A DNA stretch of 64,000 nucleotides from Ancylobacter aquaticus (GTDB taxonomy: Bacteria > Pseudomonadota > Alphaproteobacteria > Rhizobiales > Xanthobacteraceae), in NCBI RefSeq assembly GCF_004339465.1, contig NZ_SMFY01000002.1, positions 186,001 to 250,000 of the forward strand. Direction: 5' to 3'. The translations under genes were made by a program, and so were the position numbers. The notes beneath the pieces were generated by a model. It worked only from the letters and a program-made list of their open reading frames with translations, ran no database searches and was not told where the DNA came from. Position 1 is the first letter of the stretch; every line of letters starts with the position of its first letter. Shown piece by piece: positions 44,265 through 51,610 of this stretch.

Positions 44265-44717
44265 TCAGCTCTCCTGCGCGGCGCGTTCGACGGCGCGGAT
44301 GATGCGGTCATAGGTGCCGCAGCGGCAGAGATTGCCGTCCATATGCGCGACGATCTCCTCGCGGCTTGGGCGCGGATTGCTGGCCAGAAGCCCCGCCGCC
44401 TGCATGATCTGGCCGGACTGGCAGTAGCCGCATTGAGGCACCTGCTCCGCGATCCACGCCTTCTGGAGGGGATGGCTGGAATCGGCGGAGAGGCCCTCTA
44501 TGGTCGTCACCTGTCGGCCGGCGACCATGTCCAGCGGCGTCTGGCAGGCGCGCATGGGCTCGCCATCGATATGGACGGTGCAGGCACCGCAGAGCGCGAT
44601 GCCGCAGCCATATTTGGTGCCGGTCAATTTGAGTTCGTCACGGATGACCCAGAGAAGCGGCGTGTCGGGCTCGGCGGCGACCTGAACGGCACGCCCGTTG
44701 ATACTGAAAGCTGTCAT
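44265..44717 (-). CDS. 2Fe-2S subunit of the second molybdenum hydroxylase (IorA-like, copy 2)
   Basis: The 150-aa protein has the plant-ferredoxin-type motif [18 protein letters not shown] and the second cluster motif [11 protein letters not shown] with [11 protein letters not shown]. The ATG at 44717 starts [18 protein letters not shown]. It is the first gene of the iorA-iorB-xdhC transcript; the upstream 277 bases hold its promoter region. Electron transfer role as for copy 1. Confidence 0.95.
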   Translation of the reverse strand: MTAFSINGRAVQVAAEPDTPLLWVIRDELKLTGTKYGCGIALCGACTVHIDGEPMRACQTPLDMVAGRQVTTIEGLSADSSHPLQKAWIAEQVPQCGYCQSGQIMQAAGLLASNPRPSREEIVAHMDGNLCRCGTYDRIIRAVERAAQES

Positions 44718-44994
44718 GACGGCATCTCCCTTTCCCGGCCAAAGGTTTTCTGAAGGATGATGCCTGCCGCGCCAGGCGTAGGTGACACCGGCGCGGCCTG
44801 AACCCAGTCGCTCACTCTCATGGATAGCGCGACGACACGTGTCATCCCGATATTTCACAAGTAACGTCCGCGTGAAGCATCATTCATGCTCAGGATAGGG
44901 CGCTGCCTACAAGCTGACTATGCGGAAACGTCCGTCATTTATGTGAGATCGTGCGGGCCTCATCTGTCCTGCAATGTCGGATACACTGCCGGTC
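44718..44994. other. intergenic region before the second molybdenum hydroxylase operon
   Basis: 277 bases. The stretch 44840-44960 is AT-richer than average and probably holds the promoter of the iorA-like gene and the 3' end of the NTF2-like gene. I see no strong dyad, repeat or ORF. Confidence 0.35.
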
Positions 44995-45525
44995 TCATTG
45001 AGGAGAAGGAGCGGGGATGCGCCGCAAAACGTCGTCATAAGGGGCGAGATCGAGAAATGCCGTCACCTCCACCGCCTGCCCGTCCTGCATGCGCAGGATC
45101 CAGGCGTAGCTGTTGGCATAGGCCTGACCGTCCTTGGCCGTTCCGACGCCATCCCAGTTTACGATTACATGGTCGCCATCCGCCCACACCGTCTTGTTCG
45201 TGGGCCGGATGGGGGTGGACAGGCGCGAGACGAACGGGCGAACGGCACGTTCGATAAAGGGCTCGCGTCCCTCGAAGCGGCCGGCGCTCGGCCCGGAGCC
45301 CTCGATCGTCCAGACAACGTCCGGGGAAAGGAGGTCAGTGAAGAAAGTCGTGCCCCCCGCCTGCCAGCGATCGAAAGCCTCGGTGACAATCTGGCGGTTG
45401 CGGGCCTCGGCCTCCGGCTCGGGCTGGGGCGACGCCATGGCGACAAGCGGTAACACGGCAGCGCTGGAGGCAAGGGCTACCGCCATCAGGGCGGCACGGA
45501 AGGGGGATGTGGGTGGCGATACCAT
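44995..45525 (-). CDS. exported NTF2-like (SnoaL-type) protein, 176 aa
   Basis: MVSPPTSPFRAALMAVALAS begins a signal peptide; the mature part has the NTF2-like cone fold pattern EARNRQIVTEAFDRWQAGG, DLLSPDVVWTIEGSGPSAGRFEGRE and VTAFLDLAPYDDVL. Cytosolic relatives are ketosteroid-isomerase-like or SnoaL-like proteins with varied activities; exported ones are mostly uncharacterised. A second NTF2-like gene lies 53 bases upstream on the same strand, so the two are probably co-transcribed. Confidence 0.8.
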   Translation of the reverse strand: MVSPPTSPFRAALMAVALASSAAVLPLVAMASPQPEPEAEARNRQIVTEAFDRWQAGGTTFFTDLLSPDVVWTIEGSGPSAGRFEGREPFIERAVRPFVSRLSTPIRPTNKTVWADGDHVIVNWDGVGTAKDGQAYANSYAWILRMQDGQAVEVTAFLDLAPYDDVLRRIPAPSPQ

Positions 45526-45578
45526 CGCTTCGTTCCTTTATTGCTGAGATTTCGGGAAGGGCGCCTCGTCGGCCGGGC

Positions 45579-46151
45579 TCAATTGGCCGGGCGCGGCAAG
45601 ATCGCGTCGATCTCCTCCTGGGTGACGCGACGCGACGAGTTGTGCTCGCGAACGATCTTCCAACCCTCCGGCGTGCACTGCCAGACGAGCGTCGAGCGGG
45701 TCCGGATGCCGACGATTTCGCCATTGCCGGCTTCGAGGGCGGCCGCGAATTCCAGTGTGGAGGTGGCGAGATCGCTGCCGATGATCGCCTCCGGGCCGTC
45801 TATGACGCGATGGCGGGCAGACTTCAGCGCGGTGAAGGGGGCGACCCAGAACGAGCCATATTCACCCGGGCTTCGCGCGACGCGGTATTGCGGATCGAAG
45901 TCGTCATAGAAGATGCCGTCACCGGACTCCCAGTGATAGTAGTCACCGAGCTTGGCGCGGAAGTCGAAGGGACCATCACCGGGGTGCTTTTCCCAGCCGA
46001 CCAGAATCCATTCGCTGTGGCGTGCGGGCACGCTCGCCGGTCCTTCGGTCGCGCAGATGGGCGCGGCCGGGCGTTCAGCCGGCGTCTGGGCGATTGCCGG
46101 CGCGGCGAGAGCCGCTGCGGAAAAAAGGAGGCCGGCACAGAAGCGGCGCAT
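45579..46151 (-). CDS. exported NTF2-like protein, 190 aa
   Basis: The protein starts MRRFCAGLLFSAAALAAPAIA, a signal peptide, and contains FRAKLGDYYHWESGDGIFYDDFDPQYRVARSPGEYGSFW in outline (visible marker YHWESGDGIFYDDFDP), with a C-terminal DUF4440-like stretch STLVWQCTPEGWKIVREHNSSR. The last stretch is the beta-sheet motif of SnoaL/DUF4440 proteins acting on small molecules. I chose the ATG at 46151 because the upstream frame is Arg-rich and lacks a ribosome site. Cotranscribed with the shorter NTF2-like gene downstream. Confidence 0.78.
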   Translation of the reverse strand: MRRFCAGLLFSAAALAAPAIAQTPAERPAAPICATEGPASVPARHSEWILVGWEKHPGDGPFDFRAKLGDYYHWESGDGIFYDDFDPQYRVARSPGEYGSFWVAPFTALKSARHRVIDGPEAIIGSDLATSTLEFAAALEAGNGEIVGIRTRSTLVWQCTPEGWKIVREHNSSRRVTQEEIDAILPRPAN

Positions 46152-46546
46152 GTCGTTTTCCTCATGTCCCGCACCGTTTGGGGGGCATCCTCCGCACGAA
46201 AACCTGAGCGGGATGGCAGCGGCGCGGATGTTTTTCGGACGTGCCAACACGGTTCGTTGGCAGTGAACGCGATGAACGGTCAAAATTCCGAATAAGTACC
46301 TTTATCCAGTGGGTTAATTGGGCCAAACCATAGTCGAAACGACCAAAAAACTCGGTGTTCATCTTCCACAACGATAAGTCCGCACGAGCGAGACGACAAT
46401 TTACTGATTCATGACCAGCCTGTTAAAGGCGTCTAACCAATATCCCGCGATAGAGAGTGCGATCTGTACGGAATACCTCTACGGAAACGACAGAAAACGC
46501 GGCCGGCCACATCGCCGGCTGCGCCTTCGACGCCGCATTCGCGCGG
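46152..46546. other. AT-richer intergenic region
   Basis: This 395-base gap has the lowest GC I noticed in the window (around 46280-46440). It separates the NTF2-like pair, whose promoter it should contain, from the 3' end of the SDR gene. Short open frames here have no ribosome site or family-like sequence. I see no tRNA, repeat or IS end. Confidence 0.4.
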
Positions 46547-47464
46547 CTATTCAAACCTCACCCCGGCCAATTTCTCGGACACCTCCCAAAGGCGCTTCGC
46601 CACATCCCTGTCCAGCGCCTGCGGCGGCGGGGGTTCCTCGGTAGGATGGCCGCGAGTCCCTGAGAGCCGGTCCGGACCATAATGGGCACCGTCCCGCGCT
46701 TCCGGATCGGTGGCGGCAAAGAGCGTCGGCAGCGCGCCCTGCGCTGCCGGCTGGAACATCAGCCGGAAGACGCGGCGCAGAAAATAGATGGTGGGGGTGG
46801 GCCCGCCGGGGGTGTTGAACAGAAGATCGGTCCGCGAGAGGCCGGGATGCGCCGCCAGGCTCTGCACGCCCCACCCTGCCGCGCTGCTGCGCCGGCTCAA
46901 CTCGAAGGCGAACATGATGCAGGCGAGTTTCGACTGGGCGTAGACATGAAAGGCGCGATAGCTGCGCTCGGCCTGAAGATCGCTGAAATCAACGGCGCCC
47001 CGGCGTGCCGCAATGCTGCCTACGGTTACGACGCGCGGATCGCGACCCTTCTTCAGCAGCGGCATCAGCTGCGCGGTGAGTGCGAAATGGCTGAGATAAT
47101 TGGTGCCGAACTGCAGCTCGAACCCGTCGCGCGTCTCGCGTCGCTGCGGCGGGGTCATGACGCCGGCATTGTTGATCAGCAGGTCGAGGCTCTCCTGTTC
47201 GCCGGCGAGACGCTCGGCGAAGGCGGCGACCGAGGCGAGGCTGGCAAGGTCGACCTCGCCGAACCGTATCCGCGCACCCGGAACGGCCTGCCGGATTGTG
47301 GCCAAGGCGGCGGCTCCCTTGCCGGGATTGCGTCCGGCGATCACGACGCTGGCGCCGGCGCGGGCCAGCGCGAGCGCGTCCTCATAGCCGAGGCCGCCGG
47401 TGCCGGTGACGAGTGCCGAGCGGCCATGTTGGGCGGGAATGTCCCGCGTGGTCCATCGTGTCAT
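46547..47464 (-). CDS. short-chain dehydrogenase/reductase (retinol-dehydrogenase-like)
   Basis: A 305-aa SDR with the nucleotide-binding motif ALVTGTGGLGYEDALALARAGA, LLINNAGVM, a catalytic Ser-Tyr-Lys set with YAQSKLACIMFAFEL, and AAHPGLSRTDL. The Gly motif is TGTGGLG instead of the common TGAxxGIG. The layout is that of the protochlorophyllide-reductase/retinol-dehydrogenase-like group. A copy of the AGGAATAGGCAG motif shared with the AraC and DUF2147 promoters stands 113 bases before its start, so it is a likely member of the AraC regulon. Confidence 0.92.
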   Translation of the reverse strand: MTRWTTRDIPAQHGRSALVTGTGGLGYEDALALARAGASVVIAGRNPGKGAAALATIRQAVPGARIRFGEVDLASLASVAAFAERLAGEQESLDLLINNAGVMTPPQRRETRDGFELQFGTNYLSHFALTAQLMPLLKKGRDPRVVTVGSIAARRGAVDFSDLQAERSYRAFHVYAQSKLACIMFAFELSRRSSAAGWGVQSLAAHPGLSRTDLLFNTPGGPTPTIYFLRRVFRLMFQPAAQGALPTLFAATDPEARDGAHYGPDRLSGTRGHPTEEPPPPQALDRDVAKRLWEVSEKLAGVRFE

Positions 47465-47569
47465 GATTGTTCCTTGCTTCGGGAGGGCCGGGGAAGCGGC
47501 GGCATCCGGCCGGTTTCACCTCGGCGCAAGAGTGACGGCCGCGCGGCGAACCGCCATGCCGAAACGCGG

Positions 47570-47592
47570 AGAAAACCTGCCTATTCCTCCAA
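47570..47592 (-). promoter_or_regulatory. repeated AGGAATAGGCAG motif, copy 1 (upstream of the SDR gene)
   Basis: Core AGGAATAGGCAG (complement of 47577-47588) followed by a T-rich stretch, reading in the direction of the SDR gene. The same core is found before DUF2147 (49250-49261, one change) and between the AraC and MFS genes (51515-51526). Candidate operator for the AraC-family regulator at 50486-51442. Confidence 0.6.
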
Positions 47593-47629
47593 TTCTGCCG
47601 AATGAGGAAGCGGCGGCGCGTGGCGGCGT

Positions 47630-48493
47630 TCAGGCGAGGGCGTCGAGGATCCGTGGCGCCCAGGCGCGGGCGGTGAAGGTTGCCGTCATCACCGCGATCA
47701 GGACGGCCGAGACCAGAAAAAGCGCGGTGATTGCCAGATTGGCCGGCATTCCCCGTGGAGCCGCGCCCATGCGGATGGCGACCTCGGCTACGAGAAGATT
47801 GGGGATGTAGAAGAAGAACACCATGACCGCGTCGAACCAGCCGCTGAAATCCGCGGCGCGGCCAAGGCTACCGAACAGGAGGAACCAGAGGCCGTATTCC
47901 ATGCGGTAGAGCCACGATCCGATCGTCAGCGCGAACAGCCGGATCGCCCAAGCACGGTGTTGCTCGAAGCGGCGAGCGCGCGCGTGGCTGTACGCCAGGG
48001 CGGCGCACAGCACCATCAGCGCGCCATAAAGGCCGAAGCCGACATCCATCAGAGGCCCGCCAATCGTGCCGCGCCCAAGGATGAAGCCGAGGCCCCCCAG
48101 CCCCGCCGCGCCGGCCGAAATAACGTAGAGCCGGCCGAGCCAGCGGTGAAGCGCCGGGGCGGCACGCCGCACGGGGCCGATGAGTTGGATCGGCCCCAGG
48201 AGCAGCAATATCCCGCCGGCGAGGAAATGGGCGCCGATGGCAAGTGTCGCCAGCGGCGCGTCGACCTCGTAGAGGCCTGGCAGGGCCTGGTTCCAGCGCT
48301 CGCCGGCGCCGCCGGCAATGGCGCCGCCGAAAAAGACGATGATGTAGGCGGCGAAGATGGCGCCGCTGATCCAGCTCACCGCGACGAGCGCACCTGCGCT
48401 CCAGCGCCGCGCAGTACCAAGAGCGTGCGGCGCTAGGTCATTACGCGTGAACGGGGCGGTGCCAGCGGACGGGCTCCGGTGGGTCGGGATCAT
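47630..48493 (-). CDS. DUF2306 membrane protein
   Basis: The 287-aa protein has about seven membrane helices (SWISGAIFAAYIIVFFGGAIAG, LATLAIGAHFLAGGILLLLGPIQLI and so on) and the DUF2306 pattern of conserved histidines, such as APALHRWLGRLYVISAGAAGLGG and EQHRAWAIRLFALTIGSWLYRMEYG. Members of this family are uncharacterised inner-membrane proteins that may bind haem or quinone-like cofactors through those His residues (inference). The start is the ATG at 48493. It lies between DUF2147 and SDR genes on the same strand. Confidence 0.85.
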   Translation of the reverse strand: MIPTHRSPSAGTAPFTRNDLAPHALGTARRWSAGALVAVSWISGAIFAAYIIVFFGGAIAGGAGERWNQALPGLYEVDAPLATLAIGAHFLAGGILLLLGPIQLIGPVRRAAPALHRWLGRLYVISAGAAGLGGLGFILGRGTIGGPLMDVGFGLYGALMVLCAALAYSHARARRFEQHRAWAIRLFALTIGSWLYRMEYGLWFLLFGSLGRAADFSGWFDAVMVFFFYIPNLLVAEVAIRMGAAPRGMPANLAITALFLVSAVLIAVMTATFTARAWAPRILDALA

Positions 48494-48568
48494 CGGCGCT
48501 CCTTCCTCTGAGGGTTGCGGAGGCGGCGTGGAGCCCTGCCAATACCCAAGCCGAGCCACACACCCGCG

Positions 48569-49036
48569 TCACGGCACGCGGCGGAACACAATGGTCTGGC
48601 CAAGTAGCGGTGCGCCCATATAGGCGCGCACCTGCATCTTCTCGCCGACCAGTTCAGCCTGAACCGACATGGTGCGTCCCGTCATGCCGCTGTAGAAATT
48701 GCCGTCTTCCCAGCGGCGGTCGCGCGCGTCCCAGGTTAGGTTGGAGACGAAGACGATGCCTTCCAGCGATCGTCCGCGCAGGGCCGGATCAGGATTGAGC
48801 GTATCCTTCTTGAAGGTCGTGCCGTCGGCTTCCATCAACTGCTTGCCGTAGAGCATGCGGGCCGCGTAACTGCCGCCGGCATCGAACATTTCCAGCTTGA
48901 TGTTACCGTTCTCGGCCTCCCAGACTCCAATGATCTGGTCCGGTGAGGTGGCCTGCGCAGCGGCTTCAATGGCGGTGAGGGAAAGCGCCGCAGCGGCGGT
49001 CGCGGCCAGAAGGCGTCCCTTGAGGGAGTTGGACAT
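48569..49036 (-). CDS. exported DUF2147 protein
   Basis: The 155-aa protein has a signal peptide (LLAATAAAALSLTAIEAAAQA) and the DUF2147 core DQIIGVWEAENGNIKLEMFDAGGSYAARMLYG, with LEGIVFVSNLTWDARDRRWEDGNFYS and MSVQAELVGEKMQVRAYMG. Such lipocalin-like periplasmic proteins have no known function. AGGAG lies just before the ATG at 49036. The second motif copy is 214 bases upstream. Likely first gene of a unit with DUF2306. Confidence 0.88.
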   Translation of the reverse strand: MSNSLKGRLLAATAAAALSLTAIEAAAQATSPDQIIGVWEAENGNIKLEMFDAGGSYAARMLYGKQLMEADGTTFKKDTLNPDPALRGRSLEGIVFVSNLTWDARDRRWEDGNFYSGMTGRTMSVQAELVGEKMQVRAYMGAPLLGQTIVFRRVP

Positions 49037-49242
49037 GACTGTCTCCTAAGGAGAATGGGAGGGGGCGAGGGATGTTCGACGTCCCGTCGCCTCGGTGCTG
49101 AGATGGCCGGGCTTGGCGCCTGCATCCGAGCGTGCCGCTTGGGACGAGCGCCGTTGGCCTCAGCGAGAGACCGCTCGGGACTGGCGGCCATCGAGGCGGG
49201 ACGTTACCCCCCGGCGGTGCGGTGGCGAATGCCGGAATGCGC

Positions 49243-49267
49243 AAAAAATCTGCCTGTTCCTACAACC
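49243..49267 (-). promoter_or_regulatory. repeated AGGAACAGGCAG motif, copy 2 (upstream of DUF2147)
   Basis: Complement of 49250-49261 reads AGGAACAGGCAG followed by ATTTTTT, one base different from the other two copies, with the same T-rich flank and orientation toward its gene. It also borders the 3' end of the pRiA4b ORF-3-like gene. Confidence 0.55.
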
Positions 49268-49997
49268 GCGTCGCGGGGGAGGGTCCCGGAGCGGCGGCGC
49301 CCGGGTGGGCGTGGCCCGCGTGCGGGCGGAGCCCAGGCAGTCGCCGGACTGGAATCAAAACGCCCCGCCGGCAGACCGCTTGTAACCCTCCGGTTCGGGC
49401 CACTACCGTTATGATCAGATCAGTTAATCTGGCCACGGCTTTTAGCGAACGCGGCTTTGCCGATGGCGCAGCGTCCGGCGAGCTTTTCGATGCGGGCGCA
49501 CCGTACCAGCGCATGAGTTCGTCATGCTCCTCATGGCTGGGATCAGCGATGGCTTCGAGGAGGAGTTCAAAGCCCGGGATGCGGCCGACATCCTCGGGCG
49601 GCGCGCGGCGCTTATCATTGATGTCGCGCAGATAATCCATGGTGGGATCGGCCGCGGCGGTTGCCTCGATCGTGATCGTGTGCCGCCAGTCGTCGCCGAA
49701 GTCATAGGTGTAGCTGAGTTCGGTGACGCCGCGGTCGACGAGGACGCCGAGCTTGGTGGTCTTGGCGGAATAGGTCCTGTCGCGCAGGCTGTCCCATTCT
49801 GGATCGGGGATGGCAAAGCGCTGCTCTCCAGCGCGGAACTCGAACAGGTGAGTGTCCTCGAACGACATCACGGCCTCGATAACGTCGTGCACGGTTCTGA
49901 GCGAGGCGGTGAGCGGCACATCGACACGGCGCCAGATGGAGGGCTGCCAGTCATCCATCTCGATCTTCAGGCGAGCGATCCGATCGACATCGCTCAC
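49260..49997 (-). CDS. plasmid pRiA4b ORF-3-family protein, C-terminus probably frameshifted
   Basis: Residues 1-165 match the family well: RIARLKIEMDDWQPSIWRRV, HDVIEAVMSFEDTHLFEF, LSYTYDFGDDWRHTITIE, RRAPPEDVGRIPGFELLLEAIADPSHEEHDELMRWYG. The protein then continues as low-complexity ASKSSPDAAPSAKPRS and Arg/Pro-rich residues that do not look like the family. In the +1 frame a sensible tail (IEKLAGRCAIGKAAFAKSRG) follows and stops at 49420, which suggests a single-base indel near 49500. Family function is unknown; genes of this type are common on rhizobial plasmids and beside IS elements, and an IS66 remnant is directly next to it. Confidence 0.65.
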   Translation of the reverse strand: MSDVDRIARLKIEMDDWQPSIWRRVDVPLTASLRTVHDVIEAVMSFEDTHLFEFRAGEQRFAIPDPEWDSLRDRTYSAKTTKLGVLVDRGVTELSYTYDFGDDWRHTITIEATAAADPTMDYLRDINDKRRAPPEDVGRIPGFELLLEAIADPSHEEHDELMRWYGAPASKSSPDAAPSAKPRSLKAVARLTDLIITVVARTGGLQAVCRRGVLIPVRRLPGLRPHAGHAHPGAAAPGPSPATRL

Positions 49998-50009
49998 GCC
50001 GCGAGACCC

Positions 50010-50400
50010 CTAAGCTCTCGCGCCGCATGCCCGTGCGAGGGCAAGTTCGGAGCGCCGGCTTTGCGGTGTGTCGGCGATGCGAGCGAGCACGTCGGCAAAC
50101 TCACAGCCTATCGGCACATGCTCGCATGTGCCGATAGGCCAGGCCTGCGGATCGATATCGTTGAGCCGGGCGGTGCCAATCAGCCCGTGCATGACGGCAC
50201 CGCGCCCGGACCCGGCGGACAGCCATGCCTTGCGGCCAAGGGCGATGCCGCGCTCAAGCTCTCCAGAACAATCCGTTCCTTCGCCGCCTCGCTCCAGCGG
50301 CTCCGACGTCCCGTCTCGACAATCTCAAGCCGCTCGAGAGCGCTGTCTGTATGTCTGTCCATACGTCCAGTACCCAACCATCCAGGCGTTCCATCGCAAG
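50010..50400 (-). mobile_element. IS66-family remnant (tnpA N-part and tnpC C-end, interior deleted)
   Basis: At 50227-50362 the minus strand encodes ERLEIVETGRRSRWSEAAKERIVLESLS, the start of IS66 OrfA (TnpA). At 50045-50192 it encodes LIGTARLNDIDPQAW and ADVLARIADTPQSR, the end of the IS66 transposase TnpC. OrfB and nearly all of TnpC are missing, so the element is dead. The TnpC end is interrupted by a 42-base insertion containing a perfect hairpin. I cannot identify terminal inverted repeats. Confidence 0.8.
50106..50139. repeat. perfect 15-bp inverted repeat inside the tnpC remnant
   Basis: GCCTATCGGCACATG, loop CTCG and CATGTGCCGATAGGC form a flawless 15-bp stem. In the TnpC frame it stands exactly between QAW and ADVLARIAD, which are adjacent in intact IS66 transposases, so it is an inserted sequence and not part of the transposase. 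It may be a small palindromic repeat element. Confidence 0.75.
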
Positions 50401-50485
50401 GCGGCTCTCGCCGGACGGATACCGAACGCTTAGGGCTTAATGCGGGCGCGTTCGGCGCGATGAAAACGAGCGTTGAGGGCAGGCG

Positions 50486-51442
50486 TCAGGCGGGCGGAGC
50501 GGCCGGTCCCATCGAGGCTGTGGAGTGGGCCGGCATGTCGCGGCCGGTCAGCGACCGATACAGCCGATGCTGGTTCATGACGTCCCGCTTGGGGGCCACG
50601 CCGAACATGCGGGAGTATTCGCGGCTGAATTGCGAAGCGCTTTCATAGCCGACTTTGTAGGAGGCATCCGCCACGCTGGCTGCGTTTGCCACCATCAGCC
50701 GCCGCGCCTCAAGCAGGCGCAGTTGCTTCTGGTATTGCAGCGGCGTCATTGAGGTGAGCGCCTTGAAATGCTGGTGGAAGGAGGAGGGACTCATGCGCGC
50801 CGCCTCGGCGAGTTGCTCCACCCGCATGGGCTGGGCGATGTTGTCGCGCAGCAGGTGAATGGCCTTGGCGACCCGCTCGGTGTTCGACGCCGGCAAGGAC
50901 AGCCGGCATATCTCAGCACCCTGCGGCCCGCTGAGCAGCCAGTAGCAGATGTCACGCATGACCGAGGGATAGAGGATGGGAATCGCCTTCGGATTGTCGG
51001 ACATCCTCATGAGGCGGTGGATACAGTCCGCAAGAGCCTCGTCCACCTGAGTAACGAAGGCGCACGGGCCGCCACCCGGCGACGACGGCAGCTCTTCCAG
51101 TTGCTCGACCATGCCACGGACGACGGCGACGTCGAGGTCGACGGTCATGCCCACAAAAGGCTCATCGGCGCTGGCCTTGATGATTCGCCCGGAACCCGGC
51201 AGTTCGATACTCACCACCAGGCACTCCATGGCGCCATAGTCGAGCGTCTCGCTGCCGAAGAGAATCTGCTTGGCGCCCTGCAGAACGATGCAGAGCGAAG
51301 GCTGGTAGATCTTTCGGTTGGGCATCACTTCCTGAAAGGAACGTATGATATTCACCCCCGGCATCGGCGTCGGGAACAGACCCTGCCCACCGCCCTGGCT
51401 TTCGACATACGCGGTGATGGCATCAAAGAGCGATGACGGCAC
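50486..51442 (-). CDS. AraC-family regulator (AraC_N type)
   Basis: The 318-aa regulator begins with the AraC_N sensor (SSLFDAITAYVES, TPMPGVNIIRSFQEVMPNRKIYQPSLCIVLQGAKQILFG) and ends with the AraC helix-turn-helix pair (LAEAARMSPSSFHQHFKALTSMTPLQYQKQLRL and VADASYKVGYESASQFSREYSRMFG). I set the start at the GTG at 51442, where CGGAGG sits at the right distance; a start at 51556 would place the repeated AGGAATAGGCAG motif inside the coding region. It is divergent from an MFS transporter gene. The motif between them and in two other nearby promoters is the probable binding site. Confidence 0.9.
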   Translation of the reverse strand: MPSSLFDAITAYVESQGGGQGLFPTPMPGVNIIRSFQEVMPNRKIYQPSLCIVLQGAKQILFGSETLDYGAMECLVVSIELPGSGRIIKASADEPFVGMTVDLDVAVVRGMVEQLEELPSSPGGGPCAFVTQVDEALADCIHRLMRMSDNPKAIPILYPSVMRDICYWLLSGPQGAEICRLSLPASNTERVAKAIHLLRDNIAQPMRVEQLAEAARMSPSSFHQHFKALTSMTPLQYQKQLRLLEARRLMVANAASVADASYKVGYESASQFSREYSRMFGVAPKRDVMNQHRLYRSLTGRDMPAHSTASMGPAAPPA

Positions 51443-51507
51443 ACAGGCCTCCGGTTCTTTTTTCCGCAACCCGCGCACCCGGCCCTGCCTCACGGAAGGG
51501 TTATGAG

Positions 51508-51535
51508 GGGCTGCAGGAATAGGCAGATTTATTGA
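51508..51535 (+). promoter_or_regulatory. repeated AGGAATAGGCAG motif, copy 3 (between AraC and MFS genes)
   Basis: TGCAGGAATAGGCAGATTTA with core at 51515-51526. It lies 73 bases before the AraC start and 85 bases before the MFS start, reading toward the MFS gene as the other copies read toward theirs. Suits joint control of the divergent pair. Confidence 0.62.
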
Positions 51536-51610
51536 GGTTTCGGGCATTCTGATCACACGGCACTCCTTCTAGCTTATTGGTGCGACCCAAAGCTGAGGAG
51601 CTTGCTTAGG

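Noticed and set aside
46284-46546. Small genes in the AT-richer gap
   Set aside because: The short open frames have no ribosome site, no signal or helix pattern and no resemblance to known proteins.
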